From the NCBI GenBank assembly GCA_047967505.1, contig CM106541.1: a stretch of 64,000 nucleotides of DNA, one strand, 5' to 3'. The position numbers were made by a program, and so were the translations under genes. Shown here piece after piece: positions 9,661-21,985 of this stretch; the first letter of the stretch is position 1, and each line of letters begins with the position of its first letter. This DNA comes from Dipteris shenzhenensis. Taxonomy: Eukaryota; Polypodiophyta; Polypodiopsida; Gleicheniales. A model generated the notes under the pieces. The model saw only the letters and a program-made list of their open reading frames with translations. It had not been told where the DNA came from and ran no database searches.

Positions 9661-11416
9661 CATCTGTTTATATGATGCAGCACATGACCAATTCTGAGAC
9701 AAGTGCAGAAGAAAGCAATGATGTGTGGTATGTTGACTCAGGTGCATCAAACCACATGATAGGTCATACAGAATGGATGCAAGATGCAAGGAAAATGGAA
9801 AGACTAGGATTTGTGGAGACTGGTGATGATACAGCACATCTTATTGTGCAGATTGGTAAAATTCCTTGTCTATGCAGGATGGGAAAAAGAAATACCTATC
9901 TAATGTATTTCATGTCCTGAATATCACTGGTTTCTATTGGTCAAATGGTTGAGCAGGGCTTCCAGGTCAGATTTAATCCTCATGGATGCTTTGTTGAGGA
10001 TATGAAAAATAACGGTCACTTGATAGCAAAAGGAAAGCAGAAGGGCAGGATGTTTACGTTGGATGTGGACATGCCTGAATTAAGTGCAGCAATGTTTGCA
10101 CATGGGACCGGTGTAGTTGCAGATATTGATATCTGGCATAAACGCATTGGTCATGTTAATGTACAGTGACTTAAATCAATGCAAGCCCAAAATATTGTTG
10201 CAAGATTGCCTAAATTCAAGGTTGCAGAAATGCATAAGGTATGTGAAGCCTATCAATTTGGAAAACAGGCAAGGAAACCATTTCCTAGACATGTTCAAGA
10301 GAGTAAGAAGCCATTGGAATTAATCCACTATGATGTAGGGACTACTAAAGTTGCATCTATTGGAGGCTGTCATTATTTTGTGACTTTTTGATGACTACAG
10401 CAGAAAAGTTTGGGTGTATTTTATGAAAAAGAAAAGTGAAGTGTTTGGGCATTTCAAAGCTTTTAAAGCCATGGTTGAAAAAGAAACAAGCTTGCAAATA
10501 AAATGCCTAAGGTCAGATGGAGGGGGAGAGTACCTCTCAAATGAGTTTGCAAGGTTCCTGCAGGAGCATGGCATAAAGCAGCAATATTCATGCAGTCATA
10601 CCCCACAGCAAAATGGACTTGCAGAAAGGAAAAACAGGCATATTGGAGAGGTATCTCGGGCCATGCTAAATGAAAAAGACCTACCAGATTATTATTGGGC
10701 TGAAGCAGTTGCTACAGCAGTTTACTAATGAACAGGACTCCCACTGCAGCAATACATGGCATGACGCCAGAGGAGATGTATACTGGTAGGAAATCAGATA
10801 TTTCTCATTTGAAAATTTTTGGTTGCATTGCCTATGTTCATGTACCAGATGAGTTGAGGTCCAAGTTGGATCCAAAAGTTGAGAAGTGCGTCTTTATTGG
10901 TTATTCTCTACAGTAGAAAGGGTATAGATGCTATAACCCTTCTACTCGTAAGTTTACGGTGAGTAGAGATGTTGTTTTTGATGAGATGAGCAGCTGGTAT
11001 AAACCAGTAAATGTGATTGATGATGTAGATGCACAAAATGGTAATGCTGCATAGAATTCACAGTAGCAATCACAAAATATTAGTGGACCTAGAGTGTTCT
11101 CTAGCAGTGGTTCACATACTTCGCCATGGATAGGCAGATTGATATCAGGAGAATCTCCTTAAAGCAATGCAAATAGTGGTATGTAGGTATCACGAAAAGG
11201 AAAAGAGAAGGTAGATCAGCCCATGTTTGATGTGAATGCAGGTCACTCTTATGTGGATGGTGAATCCAATGGCTCAGAACAGAGCATTGATGATGAGTTG
11301 GGTATTCCTTCTGTTGTTACAGCTGGAGTAAGGAAGACCAAGGATGTTTTGAGAGCACCTGGAAGTGAGCCTACTTTGCGCAGGTCTACCAGAGCTAGAT
11401 ATCCTGTGGATAGGCT
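9661..11416 (+). pseudogene. CopC protease, integrase and hinge
   Basis: The protease signature is WYVDSGASNHM near 9727-9760. The integrase zinc region starts with DIWHKRIGHVN and continues with KVCEAYQFGKQARKP. The catalytic core shows IHYDVGTTKV (the expected His-Thr-Asp-Val is changed), RSDGGGEYLS, and TPQQNGLAERKN with the Glu. Then follow WAEAVATAVY, HLKIFGCIAYVHVP and the RDVVFDE block that ends integrase. The hinge before RT ends at TRARYPVDRLK (to 11416), where CopB is inserted. Stops at 10170, 10390, 10727 and 10916 and frameshifts inactivate it. Confidence 0.82.
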
Positions 11417-11421
11417 GAAAT

Positions 11422-11567
11422 TGTTGGGGTAAAGGGCAGTGTGCCCACCCACTATATACTGCCCATGTATACTCATATATATATAATAGAGGAATAAGCT
11501 AGAGTAGCTTTTGCTCCACCACTTTTGGTGTCTCCTTATGCCTTTGTGTGTGCTCTCCTCTCCCACA
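11422..11567 (+). repeat. CopB 5' LTR
   Basis: It begins TGTTGGGG and ends TCTCCCACA, with ATATATATA near 11477 as a possible TATA box. It is followed by TCTGGTATTAGAGCC, a primer-binding site one base away from the standard initiator-methionine form. Confidence 0.92.
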
Positions 11568-14023
11568 TCTGGTATTAGAGCCAAGGAGAGCTTGGTGAGT
11601 GTGGCCAGCAAGGTTAGAGAGGAGCAACCCGATGGGAGCTTCATCGATCGAATTGGAACTACAGTGAAGGCAAAGAAGCGGACGATCTGATAGAGTGCTC
11701 TTGCAAGAAGCTGAAGCAGCTTGGTAGCTCATAAAAAGAAAAGACAACATCAGAAGAGTGGAAAGGAATAGAATGGGAAACCGAGGGGGGCGAGTGAGGT
11801 GCATAACTCTTTCTTATATATTGCGGAACGATGGAGAAGGCATTGGTGATACTGAATTTGGATTGTTTGGTTGGCAGAACAGGAAGCTGACCGACCTCTA
11901 AGAATGTCTTTTCGTTGGCCATTTCACTTCCAGTATCAAGCTCATATTTAAGAGAGCAAGCTGGTGGGTAGAAGAGTCCCCAATTGTGTTCCATACAAGC
12001 TAAAGAATTGGATTTTTCACTCTCATCAAAGGAGGAGAAGATGTGAGACGGGATGCGCATTCCTAGTCCCCTCAACCAGTGTGCCCCATTGGACTTTTGC
12101 CAGCAAGCTTCGCTTGTAAGCAACTGCATTTGGGCTTCGCTTGTAAGCAACTGCATTTGGCAAACTATCGGTTTGCTGATCGAGGTTGCCGTTGGAGGAC
12201 CAGTCCGTTGAACTGATGGCTTTCCCAGGATGAGGTCGATATCCCAGAGCTTCCTTGGCAACAATGGCAGCGTGGAGCTGAGTAGACATCACATCTCTGT
12301 ATTTGTAATCATCATCCTTTGCAACTACTAACTGCTCTGCTACAAATTGAACATAGTCAATGGGAATTTTGTGTGAATTGGCCGATGCCCGAATGAAGAA
12401 GTGAAAGTGGTGAAGATTTGGCTATTGAATTTAGAGTAATCATTGGGGCTGTTGTACTTGTTACATTCGGCGAAGAGGAAGGGCATCTTGGGCATTGTTT
12501 TGAGCAATTTTTTGCTGTTTTTCAAAGTGCAAAAGTGTTGCATTTCAAGCCCCCGTTTGATGCATTTTTTGGATGCAATGTGATGTCGTTTTGGGCCGGT
12601 TTGGATGCTGTATGCATTGATCATGCATTGTAGTGGATTGCAAGGCTAATGCATTTGTTTTCAGAGGCTTTTGGCATTGGTTATACTATGGAATTGAGTG
12701 GTTTTGGCCAGCAAGTGGTCTTCATCGGCATTCTTCTTTTCGAGCACCCTGCATTCATACCATACAATCATCTCCCAGGCCTCTTTCATTCCCTCGTCAT
12801 AGAGCTCGGCTCTCTCTGTCTAGTCAGTGGGTTGCATATCTTTCTTGCAGGTACATCACTTTGGCAGTGGCAGTGACACATGCTTTGACAGTGGTACATG
12901 CCTGGTTGAGATGCATTGACAGTTCATTGGATGCATGGTTATTTGCCTATGTTAAATACATACGGTGGTACGCTGATGTATTGAGATCCTATCGGATTAG
13001 CATTGTTTGGAGCTGTTTTAGGGCTGGTTTGTCAGCATTTTGGGGCTGATTTGTTACCATATTCGGGGCTGATTTTATGGCATTGTGTTTGCCATTGGTT
13101 AGGACATTACGATTGCTGCTGTTGCTGTTTTTTATAACAAAACAATCATTTTCAGGACTGAATATCTCTTTCCTGGTGTGGAATTGCACTTCGTGCTGAA
13201 CTGGAAAGTTGTAGTTCACAAAACATACTACAACTTTGCTTTCAGAAGCAAGTTGATCCAGTATAAGCTGCAGGAGTTACAGCCTCTGCAAAACCACAAA
13301 AAGTTGCAGTCTACTGTCTATTTGTGACCAATGTGCAGGAAGCTATTTTTCAGGCGAGAATATCGAAGAATCCACAAGGATTTGGCTCTTGAGGTCAACT
13401 GACAACTTGTAGATCTTTCTACCAGCTACAACTTTTTTGTTTACAGCTTTGGCATCCGGTCTTTTGGTGAAAAGATATCACTGTTCAAAGACAAGGATAG
13501 TGTGTTATCTTGCCCAAAGTGGATGTGATTTCTCTTGCACAACAGTAAATTACAAAAAGTGATTGGGATCTCACTTCTGTCCAAGGGCATTACTGGCATT
13601 TTGGCAAATCACTTTGGTACATTTGGCAAGTGGTGAATGCTTGATTTTGTTGCCAAAGGATTGCACACTTGAGGTGATGCATTGGTGATGCAGTAAATGC
13701 CATTTCGATGCATTATGGATTTGCATTGGTGGAGGCCGCACTGATGTTTATGGATAGTTGAGCTGTGGGCTCCTATTGCCATTGGTCGAGCAGGAATTGC
13801 TCATTTGGTTCAGTGCATTTCTTACTTGGATTGCCAGGCATTGGCAGGTTATTGGGCTGCATATATTCTTGTTTATGCCTCTTTATGGCTGAGTGCTTTT
13901 GAGCATTGGATTAGCCAATTTATTTGGAGACCTGATTGGTTTGGACAACACTATTTTTTTTGGTCATTTGGGTTGCCTATTGCACTATACTGTTCTTTGG
14001 TTGTGAGCTATTGTGCCACAAAT
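11568..14023 (+). other. CopB primer site and unusually long leader
   Basis: The primer site is TGGTATTAGAGCC at 11570-11582. About 2.45 kb then precedes the gag ATG at 14024. It contains motifs repeated in tandem, such as GCTTCGCTTGTAAGCAACTG twice at 12106-12155, and TTTGGGGCTGATTT-like repeats near 13010-13080. No protein I recognise is encoded. Open frames such as 11659-12264 (minus) have no recognisable content. It could hold captured host sequence or an older insertion. Confidence 0.55.
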
Positions 14024-14836
14024 ATGGCATCTATAGTTGGTAGTGCCCTCTTTGATATTGAGAGTTGGATGGATCGAACTTTCAGTATTGGAAAGAGTAG
14101 ATTTATGATGTGTTAGTGCAGAAGAGGCAGCATAAGCCCATTCAATGCAAAGGTGTCAAGCCTGATGGCATTAAACATAGTGATTGGGATGACATGGATG
14201 AGAAAGCATGCTCTTTCATTCAGTCATCACTCTCGAAGTCAGTCTACTTGCAGGTACATGTTGCAGGTACATGATGGTGTGTAGGGTGTAGACTGCCATG
14301 CATATGAGTTCTATACTCATATATGCCAGATGTATGACTATGATAGTGTTATGTTACAGCATGATGGGTTGAAATGCCCTGATGGGCTGAAATACAGCCT
14401 TGATATGCACTTCAAAGGTCGATCAATTGGTAGAAGTAGATCATGTTCAAGGGGGGATTCCAAGAGCAAGTCTAGCTCTCGGACTTGTGTTAGATGTTTC
14501 TATTGTGGAAAGTATGGCCACATGAAAAAGTACTGCTGGAAATGGCTAAGAAAATGCAAGAAGAAGAGTAAGGTTAAGAATGACAGGAAGAAGGAGAAGA
14601 AGCATGTTGAGCTTCAAGGTGTGGATGCCAAGGTTTCCACTGACAGTAGCAGTGATGAAGGCATTCTTTTGTCTATGTCTGACACCTCCTTCTTGGCCAT
14701 TGATGTACCCATTCTCGATGATTGGATGTTAGATCCATGTGCTTCATGTCATATGACCCCTCATAGGTCATGGTTCAGTGCATATCAGGAATGCATATCA
14801 GGAATGCATTGTGGAGAGTGGTTTGATGGGCATTGA
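14024..14836 (+). pseudogene. CopB gag, zinc knuckle and protease start
   Basis: The start is MASIVGSALFDIE at 14024. A one-base loss near 14063 shifts the frame to LDGSNFQYWKE, followed by a TAG. The copia gag core then reads IYDVLVQKRQHKPIQCKGVK and DWDDMDEKACSFIQSSLSKS. The frame 14330-14836 contains an Arg/Ser-rich stretch, then the CX2CX4HX4C knuckle CFYCGKYGHMKKYC, a Lys-rich segment and the protease site. In the protease site the catalytic motif reads LDPCASCHMTPH where DSGASxHxTPH is expected. Both changes at the active site argue that the protease is inactive. Confidence 0.75.
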
Positions 14837-16396
14837 TCATTCTATGGATGTCTATGGTTATGGGGATATCCACCTTGTTATGCCTAGTGGCTCTATTCTT
14901 GTTCTATAGAGGGTTAGACATATACCAAGACTTGCTATGAGCAAGATCAGTACTGGACAGTTGGTTGAGGCAGGTTATCATGTCTCTTTGGGTGATCATG
15001 CATGGAAGATTGCTAGAGGCAATCTGGTTATGGCTAGGGGATCATGGGTTGGATTCTCTTATGCATTGCATGTATCAGGTGTCCAGGATAAGATGCTTAT
15101 GATTAGTAAGCAGCCATTAGTTAGTTTATGGTATGCCAGACTTGGACATATGTCTACTAAAGGTATGGAAGCCCTTACAACATTGAGATACATTCCTGTT
15201 ATGGATGTCTCTCAAATTTTATGTCATGATTGTGATGATGATCAGTAGTCAGGATCCTCTTTTGTGAGGAAGACAATCAGTGAGAGGTATGTTGAGCCAT
15301 TGCAGTTGGTTCATAGTGCAGTTTGTGGGCCTATGCCTACCGTTTCACTGAGTGGCGCCTCTTACTTTGTGACATTTATTGATGCGACTACAAAGTACAT
15401 ATGGGTATATCCGATTCGGTAGAAGCATGATGTATATGATACATTTCAGCGCTTCTTAGGTAATGCCGAAAATCAGTCAGGAAAGAAGCTATTGAGCTTG
15501 ATGACTGATGGTGATGCAGAGTTTAACTCTTTTAGATTTCAGCATCTATGTGATACACTTGGTATCAGGAGGGTGTTGACCACTCCTCATCTTTCTGCTC
15601 ATGATGCCTTAGCAGAAGGCATAAATCGGATTCTATTGGACAGGATTGGTAGCATGCTATGATATGTAGGTCTTACCGAATGCTATTGGGCTGAGGCATG
15701 TAAGACAGCTGCATACTTAACAAGTCACCTAGGAGATCTCTGAATGGTAGAGTGCCATTTGACTTCTTGACAGGGGTACCATTTTATGAGCATTTATGTG
15801 TGTTTGGCTACGAGGCTTATGCTCACGGTTCCCGATCGAGGAGGTGTATCTTCCTTGGATATAGTGAGTCTAGTAGGGCCTACAGGTTATGGGATTCTTC
15901 AACTAGAGAGATGATACGCAGCCATAATGTCTATTTCAAAGAGGATGCTATGTTTAGACAAGCCAGGATTGTGGATAGCAGGAGAGTGGTATTCCAGGAG
16001 GGTGTAAGTGCACTGATACCTCTGAATTCTTTGCAAGGGCAGCCCATATCCCTTGGAGTGGGAGGTTTTTCCCACAGTGAGCAGGTTATAAAGTTGGGAC
16101 AGCCATGATTACTTCCTAATTTTGGTTAGAGATGGTTAGATGTCTCGAGTATTCCATAGGTTTATACTCCTATGGAGATTGTTGATGCATCTTCTATGGA
16201 CAGTTACAGTTTACTCCTAGGATGCAGAGTGCCTCTTGCAGATGAGGATGAGGCTATGCATGGTGAGGAGGATACCTTGGCTAATGATGCCCGGTATGAT
16301 CCATTGGCTGGTTATGCCAGGACAGATGTGGTTTCTGCAGTTATTGACTCGGGTCATATTGCACATGGGTAGGAATCATTGATATGTTTGCTTCGT
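14837..16396 (+). pseudogene. CopB integrase and hinge
   Basis: MSKISTGQLVEAGYHVSLG and LWYARLGHMSTKGMEAL (14937-15248) match the GAG-pre-integrase region. The core blocks LVHSAVCGPMPTVS (expected Asp replaced by Ala), LMTDGDAEFNSF and AHDALAEGINR follow in one frame, with stops at 15246, 15420 and 15660. The C-terminal block is at 15752-16108 (HLCVFGYEAYAHGSRSRRCI, then FLGYSESSRAYRLWD). An acidic hinge runs to about 16372. The next expected domain, RT, is absent: at 16397 the sequence becomes the CopA-1 LTR. Confidence 0.75.
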
Positions 16397-16552
16397 AACG
16401 GAAGCAAGAATGGAAGAAGGAGAGAGAGAGACAGAGAGCCACACAAGTTTGGTGGGTGCAGAACGACCCTAATCTTCTTTTTCATTCATTTATATATGTG
16501 TTTGAGTATTGTACATAACTGGGGTTAAGGCACAGTGACCTTTAACCCCACA
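16397..16552 (-). repeat. CopA-1 3' LTR, 13 bases short
   Basis: It begins TGTGGGG at 16552 on the minus strand and is preceded by the polypurine tract TTTAAGTGGGAGGT (16553-16566). It stops at 16397, where the 5' LTR copy has 13 more bases ending CTCTCA. TATATAAA lies near 16490. Confidence 0.88.
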
Positions 16553-19500
16553 ACCTCCCACTTAAAGGACAATGTGCCTTTAAGGGAGAACAACTAGTGA
16601 GCATACTATCCAATGCCCATCAATACACGACAATACTCAAACCGCTGACTAGGTAGACTCTTCGTCAGCATATCTGCAGAGTTATCATCTATATGAACCT
16701 TGACAAGCTCTATGCGCTTGTCCTCCTGATGAAATGGTACCTGACCTCAATGTGTTTGGTCTTTGCATGAAAGACCGGATTCCGTGCTAGCTGAATAGCA
16801 CTCATGGAATCACTATGCAATGTCGGTACACCTGTATGAATCCCCAAATCTCCCACTAGCCGATCAAGCCATATAGCCTCCTTGCAACCCTCTGTGGCTG
16901 CAACATACTCAGCCTCTGTGGTAGACAAAGCAATGCACTTCTGTGTGCGAGACATCCACGACACTGCACCACCTGCAAAGATGAACACATAACCAGAAGT
17001 GGATCTCCTACTATCCACATGCCCTGCATAGTCTGAATCTGTGTACCCAAGTACACGCATGTCTCCTTTACCAAAGCAAATGCACATCTCCTTGGTACCC
17101 TTCATGTACCTCATGATGCACTTAACTGCCTCCCAATGCCTCTTTCCTGGATTAGCCATATAGCGGCTAACAACTCCCACTGCAAATGCAATGTCTGGTC
17201 TAGTAGCTATCATAGCATACATAAGACTCCCAACTGCTGATGCATAAGGAACCTTGGCCATCATGGCCCTTTCCTCATCTGATTTGGGACTATCTGTATG
17301 ACTCAGTTTCACATATGGAGGCAATGGAGTACTCACTGCCTTCCCCCCCTCCATATTGAAACGCTGTAATACTTTTGTAACATACTCTTTTTGTGAAAGC
17401 CAAAGGAGTTTCCTACTCCGATCACGCGTGATGCGCATACCAAGAATATGACCTGCAAGTCCCAAATCCTTCATATCAAAGGCCTCATGCAACTTCGCCT
17501 TTAATGCATCTAGCTCATAAGTATTCTTGCTAGCCAATAGCATATCATCCACATATAGTGCCAGGATTATCAGGCTACTATCCTTAGCCCTTTTAGTGTA
17601 GAGGCAGTGACCAATTTCACTCCTTCTAAAACCCTGGGACCGAATGAAAGCATCAAACTTCTGATACCATTCTCTAGGTGCTTGCTTAAGACCATAGAGA
17701 CTCTTTTTCAGCTTGCAAACTAAATGCTCTTTGCCCTTTTCTTCAAAGCCTTCCGGCTGCACCATGTAAATGTCCTCATGCAAATCCCCATGCAAGAAAG
17801 CTATCTTGACATCCATTTGCATAAGCTCCATATCCTCTACTGCCACTAGTCCAAGCATGCATCTAAGTGTGGTCATCTTCACAACCGGAGAGAATATCTC
17901 ATCAAAGTCCACACCCTTCTCTTGCTTGAACCCTTTAGCAACCAAACGGGCCTTGTATCTAGGCACATCATCACCTGTGACCTTCATTTTGTAGACCCAT
18001 TTACATGGCAATGCTTTCTTTCCATGTGGCAAAGAAACCAAGTCCCAAGTCTTATTCTTCATAAGTGAATGCATCTCTGATTGCATAGCATACTCCCACT
18101 TGCGTTGATCCTCACGCATCATAGCCTCTTTGTAGCAAGAAGGCTCCCCGCAATCAGTAAGCATCACATAGTCTACCCCTGGAACAAACCTATCAGGCGG
18201 TCTAGACACTCTAGATGATCTTCTCAAGGGCATTTCAGCTTGCTGTCCCACTTGCATATCAGCCACATTTGGCTCATCATTTCCACCAATAGATGATCCA
18301 TCATCTACCCTTGATTGTATACCTGTGGGAGTACTTGGTTGTACCATTTCTTGCACATTTGGTGCATGGACAACTTGCTGTCTATCAACATATGCAGGTG
18401 GATTCACATCCTGGAAAGTGATTCTCCTCATTTCCACATCCCTCATGGGTGCCTTATGCATCTTCTTCTCATTGAAGACCACATCATGGCTGCGTATGAT
18501 GTTCTTTGCTTCTGGATCCCAGAGACAATAGCCCATCTCTCCACTTTCACCATAACCTAGAAAGATGCATTTCCTAGACTTAGGATCTAGCTTCTTTCGA
18601 AGCTCTTTTGGCACATGTGCATATGCCTCACACCCAAATATACGCAAATGAGAGTAAGAGGGCTTCTTGCCACTCCATGCCTCTTCAGGAATACCACCAT
18701 CCAAACTCTTACTAGGTGATCTATTGATCACATGCACTGCAATCTTCATTGCCTCAGCCCAAAAACCACCAGAAAGACTTGCATTGGAAAGCATGCATTG
18801 CAACCTTTCTTGAATGGTACGGTTCATCTTTTCTGCAACTGGATTTTGCTCTGGAGTACGAGGGGATGTGAGCTCCCTCTTAATCCCACGTGTATCACAG
18901 AAATGCTGAAAGTCATGAGAGAGATACTCTCCACCATTGTCAGTCCGTAGGCATTTAAGCATTCTACCTGACTGATTCTCAACCAAGGCCAGCCATTTCT
19001 GAAATACCTGGAATACATCACTCTTCCGAGCTATAGCATAAGCCCACACTTTCCTAGTTGCATCATCAATGAATGTCACATAGTATTCGGCCCCGCCTAA
19101 TGACCGTGTAGGCATGGGACCACATACGTCTGAGTGCACCAAATCAAGCATTTCAAACTCTTTCTTTCCCCTTATTTTATGGGCTGATTTAGTCTGCTTC
19201 CCATAGAGACAATGCTCACAAAATTCAAAATCAGAGAAACTCAAATGCGGTACATAACCCAAACGGCATAAGAGTTTCATTCCATTCTGGCTCATGTGCC
19301 CCAACCTGCAATGCCACAAAGAAGTGCTTGGCTGCTCGGTTATTGCAACAACATGATCAAATACCCCTGATACATGTAAGGGATACAAAGTCCCACACTT
19401 GGCACCCCTGGCCAAAAGCATAGAGCCCTTTTGAATTTTCCAACTCTGAAAGCCAAAAGTGGTGTGAAAACCAGCATCATCTAGTTGACCCACTGAAATA

Positions 19501-20288
19501 AGACTCTTGGTCAACTTAGGCACATGTCTCACATGTTTCAAATTAAATGCAGACCCATTTGCAAAAGAAAACTTTATGTCACCTGCTCCCACTATGTCAC
19601 ATGCATAGTCATTTCCAAGATGCACACAACCTGTCTTTCCACTATCATAAGTGGAGAACCATTCCCTATGGGGAGTAACATGGAATGAAGCACCAGAATC
19701 CAAAATCCAATCTTGGGAATATGCATCATCTGAAGTGGTAAGCAACTCTGCAGATAAACTAGACATGAAGAGAACATCATTGTCACTATCACGTGTGACT
19801 GCATTGATCTTCTCGATCTTCACTTTTCCTTTGTTGTCCTCCCTTGGACTCTCTTCCTTTGCTGCCACTAGTCCAAGCATGCATCTAAGTGTGGTCATCT
19901 TCACAACTAGAGAGAATATCTCATCAAAGTCCACATCCTTCTCTTGCTTGAACCCTTTCGTGACCAAACAGGCCTTGTACCTAGGCACATCATCACCTGT
20001 GACCTTCATCTTGTAGACCCATTTACATGGCAATGCTTTCTTTCCATGTGGCAAAGAAACCAAGTCCCAAGTCTTATTCTTCATAAGTGAACTCATCTCT
20101 GATTGCATAGCACACTCCCACTTGCGTTCATCCTCGTGCATCATAGCCTCTCTGTAGCAAGAAGGCTCCCCGTAATTTGTAAGCATCACATAGTCTACCC
20201 CTGGAACAAACCTATCAGGCGGTCTAGACACTCTAGATGATCTTCTCAAGGGAATTTCAGCTTGCTGTCCCACTTGCATATCAGCCAC
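16553..20288 (-). CDS. CopA-1 chimeric pol: partial RT fused to a full protease-integrase-RT-RNase H
   Basis: A 1192-codon frame (20288-16710). Residues 1-142 are the integrase-RT hinge and the beginning of RT, ending MTTLRCMLGLVA. At about residue 143 (near 19860) it switches in frame to the region upstream of protease (KEESPREDNKGK). Then follow protease WILDSGASFHVT, integrase zinc region LWHCRLGHMSQNG and CEHCLYGKQTKS, catalytic blocks HSDVCGPMP, RTDNGGEYLS and the Glu in TPEQNPVAEKMN, a second hinge and RT with LYVDDMLLASKN near residue 913. RNase H blocks GYTDSDYAGHVDS, STTEAEYVAATEG and LHSDSMSAIQLARN come last. The frame ends early at FIRRTSA; the tail continues in another frame to about 16600 (ADMLTKSL, MGIG), so one indel is present. 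All integrase and RT catalytic residues are intact. The repeated beginning of RT is highly unusual. Confidence 0.88.
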
Positions 20289-21985
20289 ATTTGGCTCATC
20301 ATTTCCACCAATAGATCATCCATCATCTACCCTTGATTGTATACCTGTGGGAGTATTTGGTGGTACCATTTCTTGCACATTTGGTGCATGGACAGCTTGC
20401 TGTCTATCAACATATGCAGGTGCATTCACATCTTGGAAAGTGATTCTCCTCATTGCAACATCCCTCATGGGTGCCTTATGCATCTTCTTCTCATTGAAGA
20501 CTACATCATGGCTGCGTATGATCTTCTTTGCTTCTGGATCCCAGAGACGATAGCCCATCTCTCCACTTTCACCATAACCCAGAAAGATGCATTTCCTAGA
20601 CTTAGGATCTAGCTTCTTTCGAAGCTCTTTTGGCACATGTGCATATGCCTCACACCCAAATATATGCAAATGAGAGTAAGAGGGCTTCTTGCCACTCCAT
20701 GCCTCTTCAGGAATACCACCATCCAAACTCTTACTAGGTGATCTATTGATCACATGCACTGCAGTCTTCATTGCCTCAACCCAAAAACCACAAGAAAGAA
20801 TTGCATTGGAAAGCATGCACTGCAACCTTTCTTCAATGGAACGATTCATCTTTTCTGCAACTAGATTTTGCTCTGGAGTACGAGGGGATGTGAGCTCCCT
20901 CTTAATCCCATGTGTATCACAGAAATTCTAAAAGTCATGAGAGAGATACTCTCCACCATTGTCAATCCGTAGGCATTTAAGCATTCTACCTGACTGATTC
21001 TCAACCAAGGCCAGCCATTTCTGAAATACCTAGAACACCACTCTTCCGAGCTATAGCATAAGCCCACACTTTCCTAGTTGCATCATCAATTAATGTCACA
21101 TAGTATTCAACCCTGCCTAATGACTGTGTAGGCATGGGACCACATACGTCTGAATGCACCAAATCAAGCTTTTCAAACTCTTTCTTTCCCCTTCTTTTAT
21201 GGGCTGATTTAGTCTGCTTCCCATAGAGATAGTGCTCACAAAATTCAAAATCAGAGAAACTCAAATGTGGTACATAACCCAAACGGCATAATAGTTTCAT
21301 TCCATTCTGGCTCATGTGCCCCAACCTGCAATGCCACAAAGAAGTGCTTGGCTGCTCGGTTATTGCAACAACATGATCAAATACCCCTGATACATGTAAG
21401 GGATACAAAGTCCCACACTTGGCACCCCTGGCCAAAAGCAAGAGCCCTTTTGAATTTTCCAACTTTGAAAACCAAAAGTGGTGTAAAAACCAACATCATC
21501 TAGCTGACCCACTGAAATAAGACTCTTGGTCAACTTAGGCACATGTCTCACATGTTTCAAAATAAATGTAGACCCATTTGCAAAAGAAAACTTTATGTCA
21601 CCTACTCCCACTATGTCACATGCATAGTCATTTCCAAGATGCACACAACCTGTCTTTCCACTGTCATAAGTGGAGAACCATCCCCTATGGGGAGTAACAT
21701 GGAATGAAGCACCTGAATCCAAAATCCAATCTTGGGAATATGCATCATCTGAAGTGATAAGCAACTCTGTAGTCAAACTAGACATGAAGAGAATGTCATG
21801 TCACTATCATGTGTGACTACATTGATCTCCTCGATCTTCACTTTTCCTTTGTCCTCCCTTGGACTCTCTTCCTTTTGATTTGCACCCCAATTTGCATTCT
21901 TTTTCTTATCTCTTTGCTCTCTTTTTAGCTTGTAGCAATCCTTTTTCATATGGCCCTTCTTGCCACAGTGGTAACACTCAATGTT
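20289..21985 (-). pseudogene. CopA-1 first (broken) protease-integrase set
   Basis: Protease WILDSGASFHVTPHR lies at 21785-21360. The integrase N-terminal part lies at 21462-21001, with frameshifts near 21440 and 21030. The C-terminal integrase lies at 20849-20316 (WVEAMKTAVHVINRSPS, HLHIFGCEAYAHVPK, SHDVVFNEKK). A TGA near 20328 (GGATCA in the second set) is the only stop between it and the 1192-codon frame. It shares the KSGVLGISEMAGLG frameshift and the spelling MPTQSLGRVEYY with CopA-2, whereas the second set reads MPTRSLGGAEYY. So the two halves come from different CopA sublineages. Confidence 0.8.

Noticed and set aside
11659-12264. 201-codon minus frame in the CopB leader
   Set aside because: It has no recognisable domain, is antisense to the element, and its repeated segment follows a tandem DNA repeat.
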